A stretch of 64,000 nt of DNA from Massariosphaeria phaeospora (GCA_011032825.1 JAADJZ010000006.1:1798001-1862000); one strand, 5' to 3'. Positions 49,199 to 61,745 are shown, numbered from the stretch's first letter. Numbers and translations are program-made. Notes: generated by a model from the sequence alone, not told the origin.

Positions 49199-51372
49199 CT
49201 AGTAGAAGTTGGGTGTCTTTTCGCGACCACCACCTCCCTGCCTATCACCGCCTCTCCTGTCACCTCCGAATCCACCACCGCCACCACCCCTCCTGTCTCC
49301 GCCACCACCTCTTCGATCTCCTCCGAATTGACCAGCTCCGCCTCCTTGCCTATCTCCATATCCACCACCTCCACCGCCTCCTTGCCTATCTCCATATCCA
49401 CCGCCGCCTCGTCTGTCTCCTCCGAAACCACCACCTCCACCGCCGCCTCGTCTATCTCCTCCGAAACCACCACCTCCACCGCCGCCTCGTCTATCTCCTC
49501 CGAATTGACCAGCTCCGCCACCTCCCCTACCTCCTCCATATCCACCGCCACCGCCACCACCCCTACCTCCTCCACCTCCCCTACCACGGCCGCCGCTGAA
49601 GAGAGAAGCAGGTGGTGGTGGTGGAGTCGCCATTCCCCAACCGAATTCGGCCAACCTGTTGGCGCCCTCCAAAAGCCCCTGCTTATCGCCGTACCATTGA
49701 AAGCCACCAAACAATCCACGGAATGCGGCCTCTAATTGATCAGGGTATACCTTCTTGTGGGCTTCGAGGACCTCTTCTATGATGTTTGCGACGTTCTCGG
49801 GCATCTCTGATGTCTGTGACATGTCGACAGTCGCCAACTCCAGCGAGTGGTCTTTGTGGATTGGTAATTTGGTAAGGCGCTTCGCTGCTTCCCTTTGCTC
49901 GAATGGAGTCAGAAACAACCATCCCGATCCTTCCTTGCCAGCACGAGCTGTGCGGCCGAGACGATGGATGTAAGTATCGCGATCCCGCGGGAGACCAATT
50001 TGTATGACATGCGAAACGTTAGGGAAATCCATTCCGCGAGCGGTGACATCGGACGAGAACAGAATACCAGATTGAGCGTGACGGAAGTCATCTGCCGCCC
50101 GTGATCGTTGGCCTTGGGAAAGCTTCGCATGAATCTCATAGCATCGCAATCCGGCCAGAGGCTTCTCCCGCTTGAACCCTCCAGATAGTTTGAAGAAGAC
50201 GGAAGCGGCAAGAGTTACTTCGGCGGTTGAGTTGAAATAAAGGATAGCTTTGAAAGGAGAAGCTTCGCCCGCTTTGGCTGACATTTGTTGTTTCATGATG
50301 AGCTCATATAGCGTGGGAATGATGTTCTCGAAACCGTTGACCTCGACAGACTTCTGTGGTACTTTCTGGTGGGTAGGTTCCTCATCGTCGCTAACACACT
50401 TGGCGAAATGGAAGCCTGGCCTCATGGTTCTCCTGACAAGGTCCACGACGTCACGGGAAACAGTAGCTGAGAACATGAGGTTCTGGCGTTCGACTTCTTT
50501 GGGGTCTGGTAGATGCTTCTTGATATCCTCGATCTCTCTAGTGAAGCCATCGTCTAACAAGCGATCCGCTTCGTCCATAACGAGCGCATTGAGGTTGGGA
50601 GCCTTGATGCCGGAATAGGGGTCGGAGAAGATATCGAAGATGCGTCCGGGTGTACCAATGAGCAGATGGCAACCCTCCCTTTGTGTCTTCTGAAGCATCA
50701 TCCTCTTCATTGTTCCACCTACAGCAACCTGCACAACTAGACCAGTGCCAGACGTGACCTTCCTGGCCTCGACGGCGATTTGCTCCGCTAGCTCCCTGGT
50801 TGGCGAGATGATGATCGCCCTGATGTCGTCTGGCTTAGCGCGTTTGTACCCACGGCTGCGCTCGCCTAATTTGGGGTCGTTGGCGATGATTCTCTGGATA
50901 ACGGGAATCAAGAACCCGAGCGTTTTACCAGTGCCGGTCTTTGCTTGCGCGATACTGCAGCTAGTTAGCGGTGTTTGGCATCTAGACTCCAGTAGGCATA
51001 CACATCGACCCCGCTCAATGCTTCGTTGATAGTGCGAGTCTGAACGTCGGTCATGGTCTCCAATTTCATCTGCTTGGTGATGGTGTTGATGAGGTTGGGA
51101 TGTACTAGACCGCGTGTGGCGAGATCCTGGAACCGAGTAATGGGTCCATCTTGACTGTGCTCATGTTCGACGTCGGCGGTAGCAGCCTCGGTCTGTCGCC
51201 ACTTTGCGGTCTGGTGGAAGGCCGCGATAGAGACGTTCGGAACGCGAGGGACAGATCTGCTGGTTGCGCTCGGCGGATGAGACAGCGGTAGCCGTAGAAC
51301 CCTAGACGAGGTGGCTACAGTCGGCAGCTTCCTCGCCAGAGACCCTGGGCATCTTCGCAACGCGCCGAACAT
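49199..51372 (-). CDS. Mitochondrial DEAD-box RNA helicase, MSS116/CYT-19-like, with RGG tail
   Basis: Exons on the minus strand: 51372-51002 and 50954-49199, GT-AG (47-nt intron), giving 708 aa. The first 50 residues are Arg/Ser-rich without acids, a mitochondrial presequence. Helicase motifs: a Q-motif region, I AQAKTGTGKT, Ia PTRELAEQ, Ib TPGRI, II DEAD, III SAT, V TARGMDFP, VI HRLGRTARAG. A C-terminal helical extension (residues about 440-590) follows, as in Mss116, which acts as an RNA chaperone for group I and II introns and in mitochondrial translation. The last 125 residues are GGGGRGGGG/GGDRRGGG repeats: an RNA-binding, arginine-methylation-prone tail, longer and more regular than the basic tails of the characterised homologues. 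The TAG stop is followed directly by GTACG. Confidence 0.92.
49205..49600 (-). repeat. Gly/Arg-coding tandem repeats in the helicase tail
   Basis: Units of 24-45 bp encode FGGDRRGGGGGGG and YGDRQGGGGGGG. Several are nearly identical, so the tail is probably length-variable. Confidence 0.85.
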
Positions 51373-51866
51373 GGTGGAAAGGGATGGGACGATTCTCCAC
51401 CAAGTAGGCGTGCAATTAGACGAAGTAGCGAAAGAAGGTAAGATTAAACAATACAGCGGCTAGCGGAGGTGCAAAATAAAGGCGCCTCGCAATAGCAGGA
51501 GAAGTTTGGGGGACGAGGGTGATGGTTCCAGTGCCAGGAGGTGCAATCTCGCAGAACTTTCAATGGGAACTTTTTCGAAGGCCGTGCGCCCGCGCCAGGA
51601 CACGCTAAGATAAGCCTCACGTGACAGACGATTAGCCTCCCCCCGGCCAGATGCACACTACCTGCGCAGGTCCTACCTTTGGACGGTTGCTTTAGGTGTT
51701 CGTATGCGTCAAAGGACGGGATAGATAGTCAATACATTTGCACCAGGCGATGCCGTTGATTGCTTGGGTAGTCAATTCATTTTGTTATATTTAGGCCGTA
51801 CATGGTCCTTCTTCGTCTCTCATACTCGTAGAAATCGTCAACATAGCTCCCAGACGAATGATGACA
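51373..51866. other. Intergenic: helicase promoter
   Basis: About 500 bp without a supported gene. Confidence 0.55.
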
Positions 51867-52972
51867 TCAGTCAAGCTTCTCCAACGTACGTCTTTCATTG
51901 CCCAGCATGACCACCCCGTCCGTCATGCCCTGCTGGATGCCACCCGTCAGGCCTCGTACCCACCAGATCGTCAAGTCGTTGATTGCCCTGCCGACCTTCC
52001 CATCGTTCATCTGGCAGACAGTCTGCGACAACTGCAAACTTCTCCTCCCCAACCCATCTACAGTCGTTATACCCATGTTGACGAGTCGGTGTGTAACCTT
52101 ATGCTCACGCTCGATTCGAGACACATGGCCGATGAACAGCTTGATATACGGCAGAAGAAACTGTGTCAGAACGAATATCTCAAAGACGATCGTGGCAATC
52201 GTGCGGTGTAGTATCGAAGCATCTCGAGAATGCACTTCCGCTTTGGATGCAGCTGGTAGAGTACTGGAGTTCTGTATCATGGCGGAGGTGCTCGGGTCGG
52301 TCTTGTTGTTCGAATGGTGGAATATGCTTCGAGGGAGCGCGGTACGGAGGCTCATTACCTCTTGTGGCGAGAGGTCGGCCGGAAGGCTTTGCAGGAGATA
52401 GACCGTTCCGTGGAGATGCAGTTGTCGAGGGAGAACGACAGAGTTATCGTTGACGGTAGCGATTGTGAGGGATTCGTGATAAGCTTGAGTCAAGAGGTTG
52501 ATACCTAGGTGACGTGAGCAATACGTCTTCGAACGAACTTGGAACAATTACCTTGTCTCGCATATCTCCAGTTAATACCGGTCTGTGTCTCCGACAAAGC
52601 ACACGACGATGGTAGATTGTTGGACGACTGGGGCTTCGCAAAGGTGTTCTCTTGAGACCCGATATCTTCTGTGTCCGTTGACTCTGCCGAGTCTCGACTA
52701 GGTCGCATGCTGCTGGCCCTCGACGAGTATTCTGGCGGAGGACTTTCTGCAGTGATAGTCTCAGTATCGGTGTTGGGGCTGTCACTACAGAATGCTCGTC
52801 CACGGAAGTCGCTGATGGACTGGCGAAAGGATGGTAAAGTAGGCATGCGGCTCTGCATAACTGCGGGGAGAACGTTGTAGAGCATGGAGGGCCGAACAGC
52901 GGGTCGGTTGAGGCAGTTCGAAGACGCTTCGAGGCCTACTCCATCTATATAAGTTCGTCCGAATCGCGCCAT
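51867..52972 (-). CDS. Fungal membrane protein of unknown function
   Basis: Exon 1 is 52972-52552 and exon 2 is 52504-51867, with a 47-nt GT-AG intron (donor GTAATT, acceptor CCTAG) that restores RYARQGINLLTQAYHES, giving 352 aa. A start 25 codons upstream at 53047 is also open; I prefer 52972 (MARFGRTYIDGVG). The N-terminal half is Ser/Pro-rich and probably disordered. The C-terminal half has one clear hydrophobic segment (TIVFEIFVLTQFLLPYIKLFIG) after a helix, then an amphipathic C-terminus with a second, weaker hydrophobic patch (IWWVRGLTGG). I do not recognise the family. Confidence 0.72.
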
Positions 52973-53047
52973 GCTGTACTGGTGGGGAAAACGGGAGTCT
53001 CTACCAGGGACGTGTGACCGCTGCAAGCGGAAGTGCTTTGGGGACAA

Positions 53048-54359
53048 TAGAAGTTTGCATGTTGAAAGACAAGCTGCACGGTGCTGATCTGAGATAAGGG
53101 CAAGTGCATTTTGTTCCTAGGTCAAAAGTTCTCGCGGGTGGGAACTAGATATCGGAGGATCCAACTGGGCATGGAGAATGGTAAGCTCCCTGCATGTGAC
53201 AGTCTGAAGGTGCTGGGGTCGGCCCGCTTCGGCAGCAACCCCGGTCAGGGTCCAGTCATCTGAACATGTGCTTTTTGCCTTTCTGTTCATGGTCTGAGAC
53301 CTTGGGGTTAAATAGACTATCTCCATATCTAGTATCATCCTGTAGTAGACTTGGGAGCTTACGATCATGAGATGTTGATGATTTTTCGCCGACAAGCGGT
53401 GTCCCCGACTCTGTGCCTTACATACCTATCATGATAAGACCAAAGGATTCCATGTCCTTGACACATTGACGCATACCGCACGAAACTAGCTAACAGGTTG
53501 CAAAGCTGGGCTCGGACTAGCTATCTGCTGTCAGAGGTATAGTGGGGCAGTAAGTACATACCTTAGCATATTGAATAGCTTCTTTGGAGGACGATCTCTT
53601 CTGTAGCTAGTTTCCTAGCTTTTACAGTACCATATTTATATATGTTTATTCATAAGAAACACTCTTTCGTCTCAACTACTAACCATGTCCAAACATTCAT
53701 ACACCCTGCCTTTCCTGCCATCTTTGCTCAGTCGCACTCCATTTAGTAGGATTACTCATTCACGGCATCGGGCTCTTGAGCCTGTGTGCAAGATAAAAAG
53801 GTATTTTTCGAATATGTGGCGTGCTGAGGAGCTGAGATAGGAGCTGACATGGTAATACTTGAAGAGCGTAGAGGTAAGATACGGACATCAAGCAAGCACA
53901 AAGAGAATTGGTGTGATCACGTTCTTCCCATTCAGTTTGGGCTATGTGTGTCTGAGGATGTGGCCGTAAGGTAGGTAATCGCTGGTTCCAGGATTTTCAA
54001 AGCAACATCACGCAAGATATAAGGGCAAACTCGTGGAAAACTAGAATCGGATGAAGTGTTACATACTCAATTGTATTGGGAAATCCCGGGTTACATAAGC
54101 AATTGAAGCAACACTTTGAAACACAGGTAATTTGGATGAACCATATTGAACTCATTCTTTGCTTTATTGTGAAGCCTCCGGTATATGCCTCTACATGCTA
54201 GAGCCGATGACGCCGATCCATGTAGACACGTGGAACTGGGTTTCTATTGACCCTTCAAGACCGAAAGCATCGATGAGGGGTTGCTCACATAACTGTTAGT
54301 AACCGGGAATCGTTCATAGAAGTTTGTTTTCTTTCCTCCCCAACCTTCCATAGCCAACC
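53048..54359. other. Intergenic, no gene recognised
   Basis: About 1.3 kb, AT-richer than its surroundings, with only short open frames. It contains the 3' UTR of RPL7 on its right side. Confidence 0.55.
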
Positions 54360-55291
54360 TTAGTTCATCTGCTTGATCAAAGCGTTGACATACTGCTCGC
54401 GATTACCCAGGTCTCCTCCCTCGATGAAGTGCTTGAACTTCCTTGGGCGGAAGCCACCGGTAGGGCTGGAGAGCTTGAACGGCCACAGGAAGTTGGAGGC
54501 CTGCTTGAAGTTCGGGCCAACGGTGTAGATCTCGTGGATGAGGTCCTCGACGCAGACAATTCCGAACTGCCCTAGGTTCGCCTCGACGATAGAGTTGTCA
54601 GTGAGCGGGATGCGCTGCTTATTGATCTTGCCGTAACCGCGCTTGTAGACGAGCTCGCGGACAGCCTTCAGGTTGGGGTAGCCGTAAGCGATGAACGGTT
54701 CGACGATCTTGAGCATCTCGCTGGTGGCTTTGGTCAACCGGATGAAAACGCCATTGTTAATCTGGAGGAGACGGAGAAGCTGCAGAGTCTTGCGCTTCTT
54801 GGGGTCAATCTTGTTGATACTGCCGGTATCGTCAGTCATGATGGAACGACCACGGCTAGTTATGCAATGCTTACCCCTTGATGCGGATGGCGAACACAAG
54901 CTTGGGCTCTGCTGGGACGAAGAAAGAGTTATCACGCTTAGCAGCGCGCTTCGCCTCGATGACATCGCGCTCTGCCTTGCGGTACTCCTCCGTGTACTTC
55001 TGAGCGCGCTCGAAGATGACGGATCGCTTCTTCTTGTTGGCCTAAGAGAGTCTTAGCCAACAGTGATACTCCTAACTGCCAAAGCAGGTCTTGGGAGAGG
55101 GTTATCGCACCTCGCGCTTCTTCTTTAGGTCGGCGGCCCGGGACTCATTGGCCTTGTCTGCCGCCTTCCTCTTCTTGAGGATGGACTCGGGGACCTCGAT
55201 ATTCTCCTTGGAGGGAACGGTACTGTGTTGATTGAATGATTAGCTGGAGCCTTCTGGTGAGCTCGCGGAAGACTTACGACTTGGGGGCCAT
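54360..55291 (-). CDS. RPL7: 60S ribosomal protein uL30 (L7)
   Basis: Exons on the minus strand: 55291-55278, 55222-55111, 55041-54875 and 54819-54360, all GT-AG, giving 250 aa (family about 245-250). It starts [20 protein letters not shown], followed by the basic N-terminal helix ([20 protein letters not shown]), then the uL30 fold from [17 protein letters not shown] through [15 protein letters not shown], and ends at [14 protein letters not shown]. It is a structural protein of the large subunit that contacts 28S and 5S rRNA. The first exon is only 14 nt. It is divergent from TRM4, with 355 bp between the start codons, so the two may share a promoter. Confidence 0.96.
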
Positions 55292-55646
55292 TGTTGCTGC
55301 TGTTAGTGGGTGAGGTCGAGTTTGTCGGAGAACAAGTGCGTGGCTTTTGACGGGAATTTCGACTTTGTGCGCCAAGAGTTGACGTCCGTGCACGCCCCAC
55401 CAATCACCACCGGTCCCCCACCTCGAGCTACTGCGCAACTTTTCTAGAGCTCCGGGCGAGGTTGCTCTCACCTGTCCTCACCTGCAACTAATTTCGATCA
55501 GCTGCATCGTGACTCTACCCACCCTCGAAGCGACTGCAGAATCTTACAGAACCAACCTCCGCACTTTTGGGCGCTCGCTGGGCTCAATACACCGTCACCT
55601 CGAGCTACGAACTTGCGATAGCTACGCGAAAGACGCCGCAGTCACC
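55292..55646. promoter_or_regulatory. Divergent promoter between RPL7 and TRM4
   Basis: 355 bp between two start codons of genes for ribosome and tRNA production. It contains CCACCTCGAGCTAC near 55418 and CACCTCGAGCTACGAA near 55596, a 12-bp direct repeat (CACCTCGAGCTA) that could be a shared regulatory site. Confidence 0.5.
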
Positions 55647-58368
55647 ATGGCAAGAGGAGGGAGAGGTGGCTCTCGTGTAAGGCGCAAACTAATCTTAACG
55701 TATCGTGCGCTATCCTGACATCTTCTAGGGTGGAGGTCGCAGGCCGTTCCGCGGCAAAGGCAAGAACCGCGGCGGGGGCGGAGGCGGAGGCGGGGGCAGA
55801 GACACTCGCACCCAGTCGTGGGTCGACGTAGTGAAGAAAAATGAGCTGTTCGAGAGCTACTATCGACTTGGCGGTTTCCTGCCAGAGGAAGAGTTTGAGA
55901 TAATGTGGAAAACCCTGACGACGGACTTGCCGAACAGCTTCCGGTTCACGGGGACGAAGGCCGATGCTCTTGCCGTACGCGAAATCTTCAAGAAGAGATA
56001 CATCCCAGCAATCACCGCGGTTCAGTTTGAGGGACAGCCGGTCCAGCCTCCGGAGCCTGTACAAGCCTTCCCCGATGAGCTAGTCTGGCATATGAAGACT
56101 CACAAGAAGGTCATTCGTCGATTTGCGCCCTTCGCCGACTTCCAGAGGTTCCTCGTTGCGGAAACTACCTCAGGGAACATCAGCCGACAAGAGGTCGTGA
56201 GCATGATCCCACCGCACTTTCTCGATGTCAAGCCCGGCATGGTGGTTTTGGACATGTGCGCAGCCCCGGGAAGCAAGTCGGCTCAACTGGCTGAGATGAT
56301 TCACGGAGATGAGGAAGACCGCGTCAAGCTGGCCGCCAACAACCAGTCCCCCAACATTGACGACGGTAGCGATTACAGTGATGACGGTCGGTCGACAGGT
56401 TTGCTGATCGCAAACGATAGCGATTACAAGCGGGCCGGTCTATTAGTCCACCAGGTCAAGCGATTAAACTTCCCAAATCTCATCGTTACGCAACACGACG
56501 CATCTATATTCCCCTCAATCGAGCTCCCGACTGCGGAAGGCGCGAGGAAGAACTATCTGAAGTTCGACCGAATATTAGCTGATGTGCCTTGTTCCGGCGA
56601 CGGTACTGCCCGTAAAAACGTCAACGTCTGGCAAAAATGGTCACCAAGGGACGGGCTGGGGCTTCATAGTTTGCAGCTTCGCATCCTCCTTCGAGGTATC
56701 CAATTACTGAAGAAGGGTGGTCGCCTCGTCTATTCTACATGCAGTATGAACCCTGTGGAGAATGAAGCTGTGGTTGCAAGTGCCATTGCTGCATCTGGCG
56801 GAATCACAAAAGTGCGAATCGTCGACTGCTCTGATCATCTTCCTGGCTTGATTCGTAAGCCTGGCTTGAATAAGTGGAAAGTTCTCGACACGTCCTATGT
56901 GAAAGGTGGCGAGGACAAGACTGCTCATTTGTTCACGAACTATGATGCATTCCTGAAGGCGAAGGAGAAATACGAGGATGAGGAGCCCGAACGCCAGTTC
57001 TCCAGCAAATTCCTCCCAGGCATGTTTCCTCCGGTGGCAGCATCAGAAGACGAGCGAATGCCTCTCGAGCATTGTATGCGAGTCTACCCGCATCTGCAAG
57101 ATACTGGTGGATTCTTCATAGCTATACTTGAGAAGGTTGATGATAGGAAGGGTGCCCAGAATAAGCCTTCTGTAGAGGAAGCAGAGGAACACAAAGACCC
57201 AGTCGAGTCCAAGGCCACAATCCCAATACCCGCTGAACCTTCGGAGAATGAAACTCAGACCGAAGCCAGCGAACAACAAAACGACGGCCCCACAACGCAA
57301 GACGCATCGTCCTTGAAGCGCAAGGTGGAAGACTCTGACGAAACTGCACCATTGAAAAAAGCCAAAACAGAGGATGCAGATGCGGATGCGGACGCGGACG
57401 CAGATGTAGAAACTGAAATTCCTGTCGATGGTTCAGCGCCAAATGAAGACAGTACAGCTGCAGCGAACGGTTCCGCAACTCCTGCTGCCACATCAACAGA
57501 CGTGAAGAAGCTCCGGCCCGAACACCAAAGCCAAGGCAAAGAATACTTCGAGTATCTTTCCGCGAAGGATCCCACCATCGCCGACATCCTCGACTTCTTC
57601 GGCATCTCGGCGCGCTTCCCCCGCGACCGCTTCATGGTCAAGAACAAGGAAGGCCTCCTCCTCAACAAGATCTACTACACGTCCGCGCTCGCCAAAAGCA
57701 TTATCGACGTTAATAAGGACCGCGGCATGAAGTTCATCCACTGCGGCGTCGTCATGTTCGTCTCCCACCGCATCAAAGACACACAGACCCTTAAAGCCCC
57801 CTGGCGCCTCCAAAACGAGGGCATCAAGATCCTGGAGCCGTGGGCCTCGGACCGCATCGTCACCTGCACGTCCAAAGCCACGCTGCACAGCTTGCTCATC
57901 GAGATGTTCCCCAAGCTGACCAAGGACGGCCAGCACGGCATCGGCGAGGTGGGCGACCAGCTCGCGCACTTGGGCATCGGCTGCTGCTTCTTGCGCATCG
58001 ATAAGAGCGATGGCGAGGACGGGTTCCCGTTCCCCATGGTGCTGCCTGTGTGGCGCCACCCGGGCAGCATCAATCTCATGGTCGACAAGGACGATCGCAA
58101 GGCTATGCTGCTGAGGCTGTTTAACGAGAAGGATCCGTACATTCTTAATCATGTCGCGGAGAAAGCTAAGGCGGCTGCGGCTGAGGAAGCTAGGAAGCTT
58201 GCCGACGAGAAGTGGGATAAGGCAGATGGGGCCATGGAGCAGGAGGAGGAGATGCAAGAGTCGGAGATCCAGGAGTCGGAGATGCAGATCGCAGAGGAGA
58301 CTGGAGAGACCCTCCAGGAGGAGGACGACGCTGATAATGGCGCTCCTCTTGAGATGGATAGGGAGTGA
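55647..58368 (+). CDS. TRM4: tRNA (cytosine-5-)-methyltransferase, TRM4/NSUN2 type
   Basis: Exon 1 is 55647-55676 and exon 2 is 55729-58368, with a 52-nt GT-AG intron, giving 889 aa. The N-terminus is an RG/glycine-rich stretch (ARGGRGGSR, then a run of nine Gly). The RsmF/NSUN methyltransferase domain shows the SAM site DMCAAPGSKSAQLAEM, DVPCSGDGT with one catalytic Cys, and YSTCSMNPVENEAVV with the second Cys of the TC motif. These enzymes make m5C at tRNA positions 34, 40, 48 and 49, using one Cys to attack C6 and the other for release. A nuclear-signal-like segment (SLKRKVED) and an acidic DADADADADVE run lie in the linker before a conserved C-terminal domain. The end is a Glu-rich helix. 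It is convergent with QNS1. Confidence 0.94.
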
Positions 58369-58704
58369 GTTCGGACTGAATGGGTTATTTGATGGGATCC
58401 GGCGTTCTGGCTGCGGCGGAAAATATGAATCGACATGTATCACCGGCAAAATCCAGTTTCCTTTTGTAGTAATATTTACTACACTGATATATTCTACGCG
58501 TTCTGATATTCGTTGAATATGCAGATTGTGATCGGTCGTAGGCATTCGAGCTGCCCGAGGTACCATGATATGCTGATCAGACACCATGAAGGCTACCCAC
58601 GGACTCCTTTCCGCATTCCAGGCTCTCGCGTTGTAGCAACTCCAATCGCCTCAGCAAGTTTTACCACGTTCCCATCCCCTATCTGCAGAACTCCTACCCT
58701 CCGC
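58369..58704. other. Intergenic between convergent TRM4 and QNS1
   Basis: About 340 bp of 3' flank for both genes. Nothing else is seen. Confidence 0.6.
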
Positions 58705-60964
58705 CTACTCCCCCTCGCCCTTTCCCCTCGCCCTTTCCCTCCCCTCCAGCTCCTCCACCACGCGATCAATCATCTTAAAGCTCCAACTCTCAAAAAACGG
58801 CGGATACAAAAACGGCCTGAGATCAAATCTATTATCATCAGGCGAGTAATTCTCCGCATGGTACGCGGGCGTCATAGTGGTCATCTTATGCCGATTAATC
58901 GCATAGCAGTGATGGAAGCGCTTGACCTTGTCGGCGACGTCCCGCGGCGCATAGCCCAGCTCGCGCCAGTCATGCAGCAGCTTGTTGAACATGGCGTAGG
59001 GCCCCAGGCGAGCCTCTTTGCGCAGGCGGCCGAAGACGGAGAGCTCCGCGTACGTCATGCCCATGTCGGCTTCGTCGGACTGCACGTAGTCGGGCGTGAT
59101 GGGCTCGAGTTCGGCGGTTGGGGTCGCGGCGAGGAATTCGGCGAGGATAGGCAGGGCGAAGGAAGTGGCGGCCCAGGCGATGAAGCGCTTGAGGTCCGTC
59201 TTGGAGATCGAGCCGATGGGATTGATGTCGGCGCTGCTGCAGTCGTACTTGGTGAGGTAGCCGCGCAGGCACTCGTCGACGTTGCCCGAGCCCAGCACGA
59301 GCAGGCCGCCGCCGCCGGGCCGTGCGCGCACCGTCGGCAGCATCTGCGCGAAGTAGTAGGCTGTGACCATGCGCAGGCGGGCTTGGATGTTCTGCAGCGC
59401 GAGGTTCTCGGCCAGCGAGCCGCCGTAGACTTTGAACTTGGGCTCGAAGTTGGTGGCGAGGGTGAGCAGGTTCTTCTCGGCTTGGAAGGCTTCGTCGATG
59501 TTCATGTCGGTGTGGTAGGCGCCGATGTCGTGGGCCAGGCGCTCGGCGCGCGATCGCGTTTCTTTGGAGGACTGCGAGGCCATGCCCATGTACACGGTGT
59601 GGAGAATGCGGTTGCAGAGCTCTTGGGGCGTCTTGGGTAGCCATCCCTCTGACTCGTAGGCCCCGGCTATGCGTTGTACGTCGGTTTTGACTTGGGCGTT
59701 GCCTTCTTCGAGGGCTTCCATGACCAGCCTGCACATGGAGAACACGAGGGCTGCCGTAGAGCACGAATCGATGCCGCCGCTAAGGGGTATCAGGAAACCA
59801 GCTTGTTTGCTTCGTCGCAGGTAATCCCAAAGCCAACATGCGGGCCCCATTGCGATCTCCTCCTCGGGCGTATGAAAGTGGACGGTTTTGCGTTCAGAGG
59901 GGATGATGCTTGGCTTGTATTCATCGGCATCGTCCGAAAGCTCGAAATCTGTTTCGATCCGCTCGTAAACCGGGGCTGTAAGGGCCTGTAAGCCGCGTGC
60001 AGGTGCATATCGGTAGCTCCGAACTTCTTCTAGGTCAACGACTGCTGTGATGACCTCGACGTCCCGCAGACTGAATTGGGAACCTTGGGCAACGACATCG
60101 CCGTTGATCAGGATCATAGCACATCCGTCGTAGTATAGCCGATCACCATCACAGCCTTGTTGATTGGCATAGAGGTAGACGCCTCCATTTTTCCTCGTGG
60201 CTTCCTGGATCAAGAAGATGCTGGGACTAGTTAGCTACACTTGCATGACAAAAAATATTGTTTTTTGGGGTTTACCGGTTGTCAAGCTTTCGAAGTTGGT
60301 GGTGGCTTCCAGATGAATTGGTGAAGATTTCCACACCATTGAGTCCCATATCAATATGCGGACTGTGTGGCGTGAAGAGTTCCTCGCAGGTCTCGGCTCC
60401 TAGACATGTGTCGGGGGTCGAAATAACGGCATCTCCAATGCGGACTTTCTTCTGGCCGTGGATCTTCCTCATCGCTGGCGGTAGATAGAAGTCCTCGACA
60501 TACTGAGGCCGCTGCCACGGAGTGAAGTACCTCATCTCCCGATAGCTAGCACATAATTTAGCACCTTGAACATTGCATCGTGCAAGAGAAAATACCTACT
60601 TCCCATCATTGGCTAAGAAGAGCTTTGGACGAATCAATATAATTCGGCCATCAATTGCTATGACGCGGCAATTGTAGCGTAGACTGCGGTGGGATATGGG
60701 CATGCCAATGTCAAGCAAGATACCATGGCAGCTTTCGTCAGTCAAGATCTTGGCCAGCATGTCCCAGCAGTGGTCGTAAAGGTCGCCCTCAAGGAAGTGG
60801 TCGAGACAGCCATATCCGCATATTTCGAGCTCGGGGCCCACGCGGAGGGTTGCGCCGCGGGCTTTGGCCTGGTGGATGCTCTCTTTGATGCGTGCGAGGT
60901 TGCCCTCGAAGTCGAGCGCCCACTGGTTGAGGGAGCACGTGGCTACAGTTATTAGTCGTCCCAT
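58705..60964 (-). CDS. QNS1: Glutamine-dependent NAD(+) synthetase
   Basis: Exons on the minus strand: 60964-60600, 60545-60276 and 60220-58705, GT-AG, giving 716 aa (yeast Qns1 is 714). It catalyses the last step of NAD synthesis: deamido-NAD plus ATP plus glutamine to NAD. The N-terminal nitrilase-type glutaminase has the Glu ([10 protein letters not shown]), Lys ([15 protein letters not shown]) and Cys (GAETCEELF) triad. The C-terminal synthetase has the P-loop-like LSGGIDS, and the [27 protein letters not shown] block. The junctions restore [15 protein letters not shown] and [14 protein letters not shown]. The last residues ([12 protein letters not shown]) are a charged tail. It is divergent from the histidine kinase. 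Confidence 0.95.
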
Positions 60965-61605
60965 AGCTAAGTCGGGATGGTTTGGCTTGGGGGTTGTTGA
61001 TACACAAGGCCACTAGATTATTGAGAGGTTTTTATATCGGAGCCAACCTCGGTACTTGGTCAAAGACTGGTTGAGGTGACTCAGGCACCGCGTCCACGCT
61101 GGATGAGTATTCTCTGGAGCAGCAGTTTCAACGTGGAAGAAGCTGGTCGACAGCGTTCTTGGCGCGTTGCATGCGAGAGTGCTCTCAATGGGGTTGTCGT
61201 CGGATACGGTTCAGCCGCCGCGACCGAGTGCTCGGCAACGAATTCCCCGCACGGTCAACACCAACGGCGAGGTGTGAAATGTATCTAAAAACGGTGCCCC
61301 ATGGCGCGGCGCGGGCGACCTCGGCCTAGATCTGCTCGCACACTGCCCGTCCACCGTCCTCCGCCCATGCTAGCAAGGACGCAGCCGCGGGCGGCGCCCA
61401 ATGCAACCGTTGACTGGCTGCGGCGGTGGTTTGGGCGCCTCCGATCTGGCCGTGACATCACCGTGCCTGCGGTCTGCACGCTGCACGCTGCACGCTGCAC
61501 CGCTAGATTTGTGGGCGGCCCTCGAATCGAACGGGCTCAGCGTCGGGCCGTGTCGTGTCTAGCCTCTCCAGGGCTCTCTGTCGCGCACCCTGTGGTGAGT
61601 CTGGG

Positions 61606-61670
61606 CGCTGGACGCTGGACGCTGGGCTCTGGACGCTGGGCTCTGGACGCTGGCCGCTGGCCGCTGGCCA
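61606..61670 (+). repeat. GCTGGAC-type minisatellite
   Basis: Imperfect 7-bp units (GCTGGAC, GCTGGGC, TCTGGAC, GCTGGCC) repeated about nine times. Confidence 0.85.
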
Positions 61671-61745
61671 TCCCGCCTTCCGCTGCTGTTGCTGCTGCTG
61701 CTCGACCGCGCTTCCCCAGCCAAAAGCCGCCCCCCAGACCGCCTG

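Noticed and set aside
49169..49735. 188-codon Ser/Thr-rich plus-strand open frame
   Set aside because: It is the reverse complement of the helicase Gly/Arg repeats; the Thr/Ser/Ala composition follows from that.
54820..55277. snoRNA hosted in an RPL7 intron, as in yeast
   Set aside because: All three introns are about 55-70 nt, too short for a box C/D or H/ACA snoRNA with flanks, and I see no C/D box pair.
57493..58587. 364-codon minus-strand open frame under TRM4
   Set aside because: Antisense shadow of a conserved coding exon with strong codon bias.
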